Shown here: positions 43,371 through 55,088 of the stretch, in pieces
How the letters are laid out: every line of letters begins with the position of its first letter
How positions within the stretch are numbered: the first letter of the stretch is position 1
Assembly: GCA_963854735.1 (NCBI GenBank)
Contig: OY978101.1
Location: 744,001 to 808,000, forward strand
Reading direction: 5' to 3'
DNA: 64,000 nucleotides
DNA from: Marvania coccoides
Taxonomy: Eukaryota > Chlorophyta > Trebouxiophyceae > Chlorellales > Chlorellaceae
Position numbers and translations under genes: made by a program
The notes under the pieces: model-generated
What the model was told of the DNA's origin: nothing
What the model saw: only the letters and a program-made list of their open reading frames with translations
The model's database searches: none

Positions 43371-46233
43371 ATGGAAGCAGACCTCATCACAGCTCCCGGC
43401 GATGGCCTCGCTCCTGCCATCCTCCTCACTCTGGGCCCACGCCTCAAGGCCCAGTACCTGTTCAACGTCCCCGAGGGCTTCTCCCGCTTCGTCCTGGAGC
43501 ATCGCGTGCGCCCTGGGCTGGGCCTCCGCGCCGCTTTCCTCACTGACGTGCTTTCTTCCACTGGAGCGCCTGGACTGATCATGCGGCTGCGGGGGGAGGG
43601 TCACGGACAGCTGGAGGTGGTGGGCCCGCCCGGGACGCTGCTTTTTTTGGCGTCACTGCGGCATTTCGTGCATTGGCGGCACCCTTCGGTGCTGGCGACT
43701 GATATCAGCGCACCAGCGGGGCAAAAGCGGGCGCAAGGAAGGGAGACGGACTACGACGACGAGCATGTGGCTGTGACGGCGGTTTGGGGCGGCGCTGGCA
43801 AGGAATGGAGGGCGCCAGAGTGGCTTACAGGCAGCAATGGAGTGGAGGCAGCGGTGTCAACGTCTTCTGAAGAGGAAGAAACATCGTCTTCTAGCTCTGA
43901 GGAAAGCGGAGATGGCAGTGGAGACTCGCCTTCGTCTGACTCTTCTTCTGAAGGGGAAGAAAGCGGGAGTGACAGCAGCAGTAGTGGAAGTGATGGCGAT
44001 GATAGCGGGGGAAAAAGCAGCAGCAGCGAGGAGGAGCAGCAGCAGCAGCAGCGACTAGGCGCGCAACCCGATGTTGTGGGCCCCGCTCTTCTACGCATAG
44101 TGGCCAACGCGATGGACACCGCGACAGCTACAGCAGCACAGTTGGGGGCGACGAGTACGCGCTCCGCAGCAGATGGAAGGCCGTTTGCAGGGCAGGCGCA
44201 GCCGTCTGAGGTTGTCGAGGTCGGTAACCGGCGCTACCAGGCCTGCTCCATGCCTGGAATATCTCTTTTTGCACGAGAAAATGCGGCAGAAGCGACCAGG
44301 GAGGCAGCGCCGCTGCTTGGCTTTCTTTGTCACATTAAAGCCTCAAATCAAGCGTTTCTGGTGGCGAGCTGTCCTACGGATGCGCACCTGGCACACCTCG
44401 AGGCCCACCCCGCGCTGGAAGCCATCGAAAAGCTGCCAACAGACAGGTACTTCAATTTAACTATTTCCCGATAAGCACCCACTTTTATTTAGTTTCATTG
44501 TATTTCTAATGAAAGCTTACAAGCAAAATGGCTTTATAGCTCATTATTTTTGGTTTATATTGTGCAGGGTCGCAGGCGCAGTTTTCATGCTGGGAGCTGG
44601 CATGCGAGGGAGGGCGTTCAGTGCCGGCAGCGCTTTGGCATCCTTTCCCCGCCCCCGCTTCTTTCTTGAGCACCCTGGCCCCGGCGCAGCGCCCGACCTG
44701 GGCTTCCTTTCTTCCGCCAAAACCACGGCGCAGCTCAGCATGGTGTCGCAGCGCCTGTTTCCGCTGCCGGTCACGCTGCGAAAGGGAGGTGCTGCCAACA
44801 CCATCACCGATGATGAATTGATTTGTGATGGGGTCGAAACGACCATCGCGCGGCTCACAAAGCTGAAGTGGGTGGAAGGCAGGCTAGAGGTTGTCCCGCA
44901 GCAGCAGCAGCAGCAGGCTGCAGCAGAAAATTTGAGGCCGACGACAGCCCTTAGAGGGGTCATCGATGTTGCCAGCTTGCACGCAGAGATTTTGGAGTTC
45001 GACCCAGGGCTGCAAGCCAAGCTGGACGCGCTGCGCAGGGACTCCAAGCGGGCCAGAGAAGAAGAGCAACCCCCGCAGCAGCAGCAGCAGCAGTCGAATA
45101 AACGCGCAGCTGCGGCGTTGCAAGCGCGGCTGCGCCAACCGCAGCAGCCCGAAGCGGCAGCAGCAGCAGTCCCTGAAAGTGATGACGAGTATATGCTAGA
45201 AACGGGCCCTGGGGTGACGTTCTTAGGCACAGGATCGGCGGAGCCTTCAAAGCACCGTGGCGCTTCCTCTATCTACCTCAGGTGCGGGGATGCCACCGAC
45301 CGGGGGCTGCTACTGGACTGCGGGGAAGGCGCATGGGGGCAGCTGGTGCGGCTGCACGGCCCCTCTGGCGCTCTTTCTTTGGTGGCTTCGCTTTCCGGGG
45401 TATGGATTTCTCACCGTCATGCTGACCACATGGCAGGGGTATTGCAGCTGCTTGCGCAGTACCCCCACGACAAGGCAGTACACGACCGTATCCCGTTGCT
45501 CCTGGTGGGCCCCCACGCGCTGCGGGATTGGCTGCTGGAGGCGGCGCCTGCGGCGGGGCTGGCGCAGCGCTACCGCTTCGTGCACTGCTCTGCATTGCGT
45601 AATAACGGTGTGGGGTGGAACGGGAGTGGATTTGGAGACCCTCGGGCGCGGTGGGAGCTGGTGCAGGCGCTGGGAATGGCGCATGCCGCGGCAGTACCGG
45701 TGTGCCACTGCTCAGATGCCTTCGGCATCGTGCTGCGGCACGCTGCGGGGTGGAGCGTGGTGTACTCCGGTGACACGCAGCCCTGCGAGGCGCTGGTGCG
45801 GGAAGGCGTGGGCGCCACGTTGCTGATCCACGAAGCGACCTTCGAGCCGGCGTTGGTGGGAGAGGCGCGGCGGAAGCGCCACAGCACCAGCACCGAGGCG
45901 GTGGACGCCGCGCGCCGCATGGGTGCGTACCGCACTATCCTGACGCACTTCAGTCAGCGGTACCCCAAGTTTCCAGAGGGCATTGTAGTTAATGGCCGCG
46001 ATGCTGCAGCTGCCGGAGGAAACTATGGCAGCAGTGGGTTGGGGGAATACAGTTACGAGAGTGTTGGAAATGGAGGCAGCGTGGCGGTGGCGTTTGATGG
46101 GATGTGCGTGCCGCTGCGCATGCTGCCGCAGCTGCCTGCTGTGACGGCAGTCGTGCAGGCGGTGCTGGCGGCAGCGACGGGCGCGGCGGAGAAAAGGAGG
46201 GCGGCGGAAGATTTGATTAATGGTACAGCGTGA
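43371..46233 (+). CDS. long-form ribonuclease Z (tRNA 3' processing endonuclease)
   Basis: Exons 43371-44446 and 44568-46233 give 913 residues. RNase Z(L) cuts pre-tRNA 3' trailers. The N-terminal half has the inactive metallo-lactamase-like part (LKAQYLFNVPEGFSRFVLEH, VVGPPGTLLFLASLRHFVHW) typical of ELAC2/TRZ3-4. The C-terminal half is catalytic: VTFLGTGSAEPSKHRG, DCGEGAWGQL, the metal motif HRHADH (about 641-646), YSGDTQPC, LIHEATFEP and HSTSTEAVDAARRM, LTHFSQRYPKFP. A long Ser/Glu acidic linker (about 165-230) and poly-Gln runs are inserted relative to animal enzymes. The frame is open twelve bases upstream of the first ATG (43371). Targeting to nucleus or organelle is unclear. Confidence 0.92.
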
Positions 46234-46758
46234 CGAGCTTACGTGTATTCTCCTCCGGCCTCCACATTGCGGTGGTTTACGACCTTGCATTGCCTGGATG
46301 AAGAATTAATTTTTCTTTTGCGCCTTGCATGAAAAGCGTCATTTTAAAGTATATATGTACGAACTTAATGTAAACTACCGATTAAGAAGTGTATTCTAGA
46401 TTTCATACAATAAGCTCAAGTTACAATCTAGTTTTGCTCTCTTTGAGATCTCTTAAACATTCCTCTTTGAACAACAAGTGTTGTGGCGCTGGCCGAGCGT
46501 TTTACTCCTCCACGACCAATTACGTTCTCGCTATACCAGGAGTAGCGCTGTTTCGTGTTGTCCCAAGACATGTCATGCACTTTCTTCCTTTTACCAATTT
46601 AAATTTGTTTTCCAGCCTCCACGTCAGATTCTGGGCGTTGTACTGCTTTTTCCAGAATTGGGTGCTTCAATTTCCGTGTTTCCATGCTAATTTTTCCACC
46701 ACTCACAGCGTAGTATTATTCTGCGCTCCTCATGTCCGCTGTACTTCCTGACCCTTGA
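46234..46758. other. intergenic region
   Basis: 525 bp, AT-rich, between two plus-strand genes. No gene is supported. Confidence 0.45.
46369..46373 (+). terminator. TGTAA polyadenylation motif (RNase Z)
   Basis: TGTAA about 135 nt after the RNase Z stop codon. Confidence 0.45.
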
Positions 46759-48315
46759 ATGTCACCAAAACCAGAGAGGTCAATCTGGGATAGATTTTGT
46801 AGTATCAACTGTTTCTCAAACCCCAAAGACGCACAAAGTAGCGACGAGATGCTGCCATCTCTGACCAAGCCGGCGCTCTCCCCCCAGCGCACGTCTGTCG
46901 TTGCGGGGGCTGCTGCCAACCGCCCAGCCAAGCTGGTGATGATCCACGGCTATTCCGACAAGGGAGAGTCTTTTGCGGCATGGAAGGCCGCTCTGGCGAA
47001 GAAACACGGCTACAGCGACAGCGACTTCCACGTGTGCAGCTACGCCTCACTGGCGAACGAAATTTCGGTCAAGGACGTCGCCGAGGGCTTTGACCGCGCC
47101 CTGCGGCTGCAGACGGGGCTGAACAACAACGAGGCGTTCAGTGCGATTGTGCACTCTACGGGGATGCTCGTGATTCGTTCCTGGCTGGCCGCAGACCCGT
47201 CCCGTTACGCCCGCCTCAAGCACCTCATTGCGCTCGCTCCAGCCACCTTTGGCTCCCCGCTGGCGCACAAGGGCCGCAGTTGGCTGGGCGCGGTGTTCAA
47301 GGGAAACAGAGAGTTTGGCCCCGACTTTCTGGAGACCGGGGACGCAATCCTTGACGGTGAGAACTTGTTTCCTTCTTTTTCAAGGATATTATGCATTCAA
47401 CTTACGTTTCTACCACCAAGCCTGTGTCTAGGCTTGGAGCTGGGCAGCCGCTTCACGTGGGACCTGGCGCACCTGGACACCGTGGGCGACAACCCTCCAT
47501 TCGGTACAGGCCCAGACTCGCCATACGTGTTCACCTTTTGCGGCAACCAAGGATTCACAGGGCTCAGCAGGGTGGCGAACCAGCCGGGGACCGACGGCAC
47601 CGTGCGCTGGGCAGGCTGCGCGCTCAACTCCCGGAAGGTTGTGGTGGACATGGCGGCGCAGAAACCCGCAGAGCAGCGCATCAAAATTGAAAAATGGTCC
47701 AAACTAAAAGTCCCGCTGATCCCCGCCCCTGGGCTCAACCACGGCACCATTTTGTCGGCCCCCACCGATGAGCTCGTCACCCAGGTAGCGCAGGCGCTGG
47801 AGGTGGCCAGCGCCGACGAGTTCAACGCGTGGCTGGGCAACCACCATGACAATAAAGAAGCGCCGATGCCGGAGTGGCAGCAGCTGGTGATGAGGGTCGT
47901 GGATGACCGCGAGGACCCCATCCCCGATTATAATTTCCAGCTGTTTTCTATTGACCCCGATGGTGCCGAAAAGGAGCTCGATCTGGACCTCAAAGTTCAC
48001 GTCTACAGCAGAGATAGCAGCCTGCGCTGCTTCCACCTCAATTTGCAGGAGGTCAAGGACGCGGGTGCGCTGGTGTCCAGGGACGGAAACGCCCGGCTGT
48101 TCATGCGCATCATTGCGTCCTCTGGTTCAGAGCGCGTGGGCTACGTGGGGTGCAACCAAGACGGCAAGTGGGACGCGGTGCTGGAGATTACGGCTCTGCT
48201 GACGGCCAAGGGCGCGCACTTTTTCCACGCTTTCACCACCACGCTGCTGGAGGTGCGGCTCAACAGGGAGCCGCTGCCGCTGGACGGGCCCAACAAGGTG
48301 TTGTGTTTCCGTTAG
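46759..48315 (+). CDS. lipase-like alpha/beta hydrolase
   Basis: Exons 46759-47356 and 47432-48315 give 493 residues. The first 300 residues look like an alpha/beta hydrolase: KLVMIHGYSDKGESFAAW (oxyanion HG), the nucleophile region AIVHSTGMLVIRSWL, then LKHLIALAPATFGSPLAHKG, typical of esterase/lipase folds after the Ser elbow. The elbow reads HSTG, so the first Gly of GxSxG is replaced by His. A candidate catalytic His lies in PGLNHGTILSAP. The last 170 residues (from NFQLFSIDPDGAEKEL) look like a beta-rich, C2-like or immunoglobulin-like domain. It resembles bacterial and algal proteins annotated only as lipase-like; the substrate is unknown. Confidence 0.7.
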   Translation: MSPKPERSIWDRFCSINCFSNPKDAQSSDEMLPSLTKPALSPQRTSVVAGAAANRPAKLVMIHGYSDKGESFAAWKAALAKKHGYSDSDFHVCSYASLANEISVKDVAEGFDRALRLQTGLNNNEAFSAIVHSTGMLVIRSWLAADPSRYARLKHLIALAPATFGSPLAHKGRSWLGAVFKGNREFGPDFLETGDAILDGENLFPSFSRILCIQLTFLPPSLCLGLELGSRFTWDLAHLDTVGDNPPFGTGPDSPYVFTFCGNQGFTGLSRVANQPGTDGTVRWAGCALNSRKVVVDMAAQKPAEQRIKIEKWSKLKVPLIPAPGLNHGTILSAPTDELVTQVAQALEVASADEFNAWLGNHHDNKEAPMPEWQQLVMRVVDDREDPIPDYNFQLFSIDPDGAEKELDLDLKVHVYSRDSSLRCFHLNLQEVKDAGALVSRDGNARLFMRIIASSGSERVGYVGCNQDGKWDAVLEITALLTAKGAHFFHAFTTTLLEVRLNREPLPLDGPNKVLCFR

Positions 48316-48740
48316 GTGGATAATTAAGTGAAATTTTGAAAAGCTGACAAATTGTGAATTTTCGAACTGTGAATTGTGGTTATTATGCTTTCAAGATGTT
48401 TTGTCATTAGTTTAAGTTAATATTTTCCTGCGACGGCGTTCCTGCTTGGTGCGATGGAGTCAGGGCCAACAACACACAACAAGGGAGGGTGCTGGAGAGA
48501 TGGCCATTCTAACGTTCTTAAACAACCCTGCGATGCTGGGCCGTGCTGGCCGTCCTGGTCACCCAGTGGGTGTGCTGTGCTTTGAAGAGAAAGAACTCAA
48601 ATATTATCGAGTCTTCAGCACTTGAAACGATCTGTTTAAATCAACCAAAACAATGCCAGGATTGATTCAGAAAGTTAAATTTTGAGATTCAACGCCCCAA
48701 TTTCATGCATCAATTAATTGTTGGTTATTACCCTGTCAGA

Positions 48741-48783
48741 CCCCCCCCCCCCCCCCCCCCCTCCTCCACACACACACACACAC
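48741..48783. repeat. poly-C run followed by (CA)n microsatellite
   Basis: Twenty-one C (48741-48761) then a short CTC spacer and about eight CA units. On the minus strand this is a (GT)n plus poly-G stretch directly after the exon-like fragment. Confidence 0.9.
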
Positions 48784-49045
48784 CAGGTGCGGGGGTCGCT
48801 GGTGGTGGCAAGGACGGTCTCATTCTCAGCCTCAAAAGGCACAGCGTCGCCCTTCTCCACAGCAGAGATAACGCCTCCATCTTCCTCTGCGGCAGTAGAA
48901 GGAAGCTTCAGAGGCTTCTCATCTGTCACAGCGGCACCGGCAGCAACGGCGCCCTCCTCCAGCGCACGCGCTGCGACAACAGCGGCAGCGGGCTCCTGGT
49001 GAGCCAGGGGCTCTTGGGCTCGGCGATAGGGAGCTCAGCAGCAGC
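48784..49045 (-). pseudogene. exon-like fragment of an Ala/Glu-rich protein
   Basis: Minus strand, one open frame of about 87 codons after an acceptor-like CTGCTGAG. It reads AQEPLAHQEPAAAVVAARAL, then VTDEKPLKLPSTAAEEDGG and on to TSDPRTW, directly before a (GT)n tract. The composition is that of a coding exon, but there is no start codon, no partner exon I can connect, and an in-frame stop just upstream. It may be a gene relic, an exon of a disordered repeat protein, or an unannotated internal exon. Confidence 0.3.
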
Positions 49046-49067
49046 GGTGGGAAATATTTAACCTCCG

Positions 49068-49093
49068 CACACACACACACACACACACACACC
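49068..49093. repeat. (CA)n microsatellite
   Basis: About thirteen CA units, the second of two CA tracts bracketing the exon-like fragment. Confidence 0.9.
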
Positions 49094-49235
49094 ACCCCCG
49101 GCTAATGTCTCGGCTGATCCAAAATTATAATTATTATGTAAAAGAATACGATACAAAACGAAATACAAAACATAAATACGTACACAACACATAGTACATA
49201 TCATCATATATCATTCAAGTTTGAATAACAGAGAC

Positions 49236-52200
49236 TCATTTATTTTCACCCAGCGCCGCCGCTCTGCTGCCGCCACCTCCCGCCGGCGCCGGCCGCGTCG
49301 TTTTGGGCCCAGGCAGCGTCTTCATCGTCGCGCGATCCTTTCCAGTCAGCAGCCGCCATACCGCATCCTCTTCCTCCTTCCCCCCAAACCCTAAGTCCAG
49401 CTCAGGCAGTACATTGACCAGGCCCTTCACGTCTACTTCCAACAGCCCAGGGTTGCGCGGCGCCAACCGGCACGGCACAGGCCGCCCCAGCCCCTTCTGC
49501 AGCATCTCCTCGATGCAGGGGCGCAGCTTGGACTGCCCGTCGGGGCTGTTTCTGCCCATCCCAGTGATGATGTCCAGCTGCTGCCGCTCCATCACCGGCC
49601 CACCCTCGGCCAGCGCCCCGCTGCGCCGCAGCAGCAGCAGCCACGCGCGCACGAACGCCGCCGCGCCGCGTGTGGTCCACCCGTGCAGGTCCAGCGCATA
49701 GGGGGGATGCACGCGCGACCCTGTCTTCAGCAGCAGCGTTTGCAGTTGACGGGGCGCCAGCCCCCTCGTTTCTGCCACCAGCATGAAGCGCACGGCATCC
49801 CCCCACCTCCCTGCCTCCACCAACGACTCCCAGCACGTGGCGAAGCAGATGGAGTCGGGATTCACCCCCCACTCCGGCCCCATTCGCGAAAACACCTGCA
49901 GCGCCGTTTCCGCGTCCCCAGCGCTCGCACACACCGACATAACGCGGTTCACGGTGATGATGTTAGGGGTTATGCCGTCCGACACCATGCCTTGCACCAC
50001 TGACATCGCTGCAGCCACGTCCGTAGAGCCCGCCAGCACCACGATGGCGGAGGTGTAGGCAGCGTTGTCGAGCTTCAACCCCTGGGCGCGAGACCGCGTC
50101 AGAAGGCTCATCACCGCCTCCTTCGCCCCCGCAGCCGCGCACCCGTCCAGCACCGCCGAGTACAGTTGCACGTCGGGCCGCAGGTCAAAAGCTACAGAGG
50201 CATTGGCCAGCTCCCTTGCCCGCTCCATATTTCCTAGGTTTGCGTAGGCAGTGGCAGCGAAGGAGTGGGCCACAGCGTCGGGCTGGGTCGGGGGCAGGCT
50301 CCGGCCGGGTTTGGCGGTGCCGTCGGCCACCGCCTGCAGCGCTTTGACCCACCGAGGGTGGGCCCCGCGGGTCTCCGCTTTTCGCCGCAACGCCTTCAGG
50401 GAGAGCGTGTTGGGTTCGACTCCCTGCGACCGCATCCACCGCTGCAGCTGCAGGATGTTCTTGGACTGGTTCCACCGCCCCCCGCGCACCAACGGCCGGC
50501 AGGCGTCTGCGAATGAGATCGAGCGGTCTTTCTTCTCGGCGGCGGCCGTATTGGGCCCTCCTCTCCCTCCTTCTTCTCTCTCAGCAGCAGCAGCACCACC
50601 ACTGCCACCACCCTCCCCTTTCCCTCCGCTTTTGTTCTCCGCCGCCGCCACCGCTTTCTCTTTCGTCTTCGCCCCTCCTCCTCCTCCTTTCTTCTCGCCT
50701 TCTGAAGGCGGAGCCCACCCCGGGGGCACCCTGTCCCGCTTCCATGCCTCGAAAAAGTCCACCGCTGCCTGCGAGGCCTTGCTGTTTAGCATCGCCCACA
50801 TGTAATGAGTGCATGAGATGCTGTCAGGGCAGCACCCCGCCTCTATCATCGCGTTCCAGTGCATAGTCGCCTTCTGTGGGTCTTTGGCCGCCACCGCGCA
50901 CGACAGCAGCGAGGTAAACGTGGCGATGTCTGGCTGGGCGCCCATGTCCCGCATGGCGCTCGCAAACGCCTCCCCCAGCGCTGGACGCCCGCTGCGCGCC
51001 GCCGCCATGATCATCGCGTTCCAGGTGATGCTGGACGGCGCCACACCGTCCTGCAGCATCAGCTTGTACAGCGCCAGCAGCTCCGGTACCCACCCCTCTT
51101 TGCCCGCCATCACCACCAATGAGGTGTGCAGCGAGGTGTCCATGCAGGAGGGTACTTCCATGTGGAAGCGGTGCACCAGCAAGAGAGCCGTGCCCCAGCG
51201 CTGCCGCCGGCTAGAGCCCTGCAGTACAGCCAAGGTCAAATGGGTGTACATGAAGGGGTCCATTCCGACGCCCAGCCGCCGAATGTACTGATACAGCCGC
51301 AGCGCTTCGGCGGGGTCGCGGTTGTAGGCGGTGGCGGCGCACACCGATCCCAGGGTCCTGGTGTTGGGGGTGAGTCCGTCCTCGTGCAGCCACTCGAAGA
51401 GCTGCTGCACCCACCCCTGCTGTTGCGTTTTTTGGGCCGCCTTCAGGAGTTTGTCGTACAGAGACAGCGCTGCTTCTGGGGGGGAGAGGTTGGAGGGGGA
51501 GGAGGCAAACGGCATAGTAGAGGGAGGCGGCCCGCCGCCGTACCTCCCTGGCTTGCTTTCGATTGCCTCCTTCTGCAGCACCGGCGGCAGCGTTTTCTTC
51601 GATTGGCTGGGGTTATCAGCAGTGTTGGGGGCGCTAACCCACGCCCGGGCTTTTATAGAAGAGTAATCGGAGGTAGAAGGGGAAGGAAACGCGGGGGAGG
51701 AGGCTGGGAGGTCTTTGACGAGACCTCGGGAGCGGAGCGCTTGAAAGAGCATGCAGGCGTTGATGGTGGCCTCTTGAGGGGGATGGTGAGGCAGCGCGCG
51801 CTCCAGAGACTCGCACGACACCTTGCGGCCCACCTGCTCCAGCAGCGAGACCAGCCTGCCTCTCTGCAGAGGGAGAGAAAAAGAAGAAAAAAGCGGGAAA
51901 AGGAAAGTATTAGATTTATGGGGAACAGCGAGTCATGCAAGGGCAATTTGAGAGGGCCAGAATAATATAGCAATCGTTTTGCAGATAAAAAAATAAAGAA
52001 AGGGCAACAAAAAAAAACAAAAAAAAACGATTTTTGCTTTCGTACCAGTCCACGCGGGGCGCCAGGCCTGCAGCTCCACGCCAGCAGGCTCTTCCACGCC
52101 GGCACGGGGCTAAACCCCGGGTTCCTCGCCGCCTCCTCCTCCGCCCACTCCACCGCCTTCATCCCCATTTCAAGGTCACCACCGGGAACTGCCGCCTGCA

Positions 52201-54685
52201 CTAAACCGCTGTACGCGGCAGGACTCGCCTGCAGGCCCCTGCTGCGCATCTCCTCGAACACCGTCATAGCTGCTTCCGGCTGCCCCGCCCGCGCGTGGCT
52301 CACCAGCAGGCACTCGTAGGCGTCTCCGCTGGGAACCCCACCCGCTGCCTCCACCGCCCGAAGCAGATCCTTGACGAGGTCGGGGCGGGAGGCCATGGCC
52401 ATGACCGCCCATGTGGTCGACCATTTCCCGCGCTCCGTCCCCGGGGTCGCTTCTTCAGGCACCACAATCCGCAGCACAATGTCCCGTGCGGGGACAGCAA
52501 ATTCTCGTAATGCCAATACGTTCACCACGTAACGCACGATGTTCGGGGAGCGGGTGGGGTAGGGGATGCCCCCTGGGGGCACATCTGCGGCGTCCAGGAT
52601 CGAGTGCAGCACCGCCGCTGCCAGCGGGCCGCCAGCCATCGAAACGAGCCTCAGCAGCGCCTTCATCTCGCCATCTCCTATAGCAGGGACACCCCGATCC
52701 CTGCCCCGCCGCCGCCCGCCGCGTTCCGAGTCGCTCTGGGATCCTTCATCGTCCGAAGCGTACGCATCAGAAGAGAAAGAAAGGGCATGGGCATGGGCAT
52801 GGGGCCGTGAGATGCTTCTTTCTTCCCCTTTCCCGCCGTCGGAGCTGTCGGGCGGGGGCCCATCCAGCGCTGCCTGCGCGCGGTGGAAATGCAGGATGGC
52901 CTCGAGCTCCGAGGAGTAGAGATCGTGGTGCGAAGAAGAGCCCTCAGCAGCCGCTACATCTGCCGCTGCGTCTGGCACCATTGCCGCCTCTTCTTCCAGC
53001 TCAAAGTCCGAGTCCAGCTGCAGCGAATCGTCGCCCAAACCGACCGCTTCACCGCCACCGCCGCTGTCATCTTCCTCTTCTGTTTCCGACGCACTCTCCA
53101 AAGCATCGCCCACCTCCAGCAGCCCAACGGCATCGCTCACAACCGCCATCACCGCCGCCTCCACGTCAGACTCCCCCCCGCTTTCGACTCCCCCGTCAAA
53201 AGGCGGGGGCGCCCCTTCTCTTTCTTCTCTTTCTTCCTCCTCTACCGCCTTTGGCGACCCCGGCACCAGCCCCGGCGGCAGCGGCATCACCGTTGGTTGA
53301 TACCCCTGGCACTCCGGGTCGTAGCACTTTTGATACCACGTCGCTTGCTGCAGGTTCACCACGAAAAACACGCCGTTGCTGCGATGCTCCCGCCCCACGT
53401 TGTAGCAGTACCGATTGCCCTTGATGTTGTACAGAATCACGTTGTCATCCAACATGACCCACGTGCGAATGCCCCCAGGGCCGCCGCGCTCAGAGGACAA
53501 CAACGACTCGATGAAAGCTTCCACAGCGGGATAGGGAGAAGGCCCCATCCCCTTACGCTGCTGCTGCTGCCCTCCACCTTCTGCTGCACCGCCACTGCCA
53601 CTGACGGATTCAAAGCGGGCCCCACCGCCATTTCCCCCTCCTCCAGCTGCGCTTTCTTCATCGAAACACCGCAGCAGCCGGGCTTCTGGAGGTACGTTGC
53701 ATTCCGCCGTTGCCGCCGCTGCTGCCCCCGCTGCTGCCAACGGGGAAGACGGAACCAATGGCGGCCCTCCTTTTCCAGCGTGCCCCCTTGCCTCTGCCGG
53801 TTCTCTCCGAGTGTAGGGCAGCGTGGCGGGCGGCATCAGCTTCATGACAGCGGCGGCGAGGCTGGGATCAACCTCATCAGCAATGGCACTGTCAGTGAGC
53901 TTGGCCGCCTCCAAAACTGAGCCAATCTCTCGAGCCAGGGATTGCAGCCACCTGTATGCGATTGCACAGTTATTTCATACTTAAGCCGAGTGAAAATGGG
54001 AGAAAATTGTGTATACTTGATGAAGAGAAGATGCAGATTCTAATGGGGCGGGTGAGACCAGCTCTTAAAACAGGCTCCAAATTTACCTGGGGGCCGAGGG
54101 CACTGCAGAGGGGTCAGGTCCCAGCGGAATCAGCGGTCCTCGCGAGCCTGTGCGCCTTCTGTTCCGCTGAAAGGCAGCAGCGGAATTGCTCTCATCACCC
54201 TTCACCTCCTTACCATCCATCTGCACCGGCTTCCTCTCCGGCTTCCTCTCTGACCTTCTCTCCGGCTTCCCTTCTACCGCTGCCGCTCCTGCTGTTGGTT
54301 TTGCCGCTCTTTCTTCTTTAAAAGCCGCTTCCGGCTGCTCGTGAGGCACTTGAGGAGCAGGGATTGGATCAACAGCTGCTGGTGCGGCTTCCGTTGCTGC
54401 TGCTGTTTTTGGCGTCGGCGTGCTGGGGGGAGGGCGGCGCCGAGGTTTCTTTTTAGCGGGAGCGTCAGTTTTCTCTCTTGCAGCCGGTTGGAAGCCGCGG
54501 CCGCGGGTGGGAGACCAAGAAGAGGCGTGGCGGTTGGATTCCCGGCGCTCGACATCCGCGGCATCTCGCTGGCTGCATCGAGCTACGAGAAGGGACGCGA
54601 CAGGAGGGGATGGCGACAGAAGTGAAGGGCGGGGGCCGGCCAGCGATAGCGCCGCGCAGCCGAAACTGAGGCCGCCGAGGTGCAT
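49236..54685 (-). CDS. giant PPR-SMR protein carrying a PrimPol-type zinc-binding module
   Basis: Minus-strand exons 54087-54685, 52046-53951 and 49236-51863 join in phase to 1710 residues. The N-terminus is basic and Ser/Pro-rich, like an organelle transit peptide. Residues about 342-420 match the C-terminal zinc module of PrimPol: PYPAVEAFIESLLS, GGIRTWV, NIKGNRYCYNVGREHRSN and ATWYQKCYDPECQGY. The ligands are Cys382, His389, Cys409 and Cys414, spaced x6, x19 and x4 as in human PrimPol. The primase catalytic domain is absent. An acidic linker follows, then roughly a dozen PPR repeats in exons 2 and 3 (e.g. YECLLVSHARAGQPEAAMTV; TSAIVVLAGSTDVAAAMSVV). The end is an SMR domain (ALDLHGWTTRGAAAFVRAWL; GMGRNSPDG). 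PPR-SMR proteins act on organelle nucleic acids; the zinc module suggests DNA contact, which is inference. Confidence 0.8.
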
Positions 54686-55088
54686 TTGATGGGATGTATT
54701 CAACGCTTCAGATGGTGCATCGTGGGGCGGAATGCGCTAGGTTGGTGTGCTTGCCCTCTTTCGGAGCAAAAAAGATTGAAAAATATGTAATTCGCAAACT
54801 AAAGACTAAGGAGCGTATTCAACAAAACAGCGCTTTTAATCAAGAATAAACAGTAGATTTCAAGTGAAAAAAAGTGATTAAAGTTGAAGATCAAATGAAG
54901 AAAAAAAATGGTCTAGAAAATTTACGTGTCAAGCTTTGCTGAATATTTTAATCTGAAAATTTTAACCATGCTCATGCAATGATAGCTGGAACACGGCAGC
55001 ACTCCTGCTCTCTTGACAATCTCAAATGTTTATTTGCCACCCAAAGATTTATTTACCACCCAAAATTTTGATCACATAATCGCACCAA
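54686..55088. promoter_or_regulatory. divergent promoter region (PPR-SMR / cyclophilin-like)
   Basis: About 400 bp, strongly AT-rich, between divergent start codons. It has a direct repeat-like ATTTATTT/TTACCACCCAAA pattern near 55026-55070. No known element is assigned. Confidence 0.3.

Larger units (their letters stand above)
48316..49235. other. intergenic region with dinucleotide and homopolymer repeats
   Basis: About 920 bp between converging genes. It contains a C-run (48741-48761), (CA)n tracts (about 48767-48783 and 49068-49093) and an exon-like fragment on the minus strand between them. Confidence 0.5.

Noticed and set aside
49683..50003. Plus-strand His/Arg-rich frames across the PPR gene
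   Set aside because: Antisense shadows of the PPR-SMR exons with typical GC-rich antisense composition.
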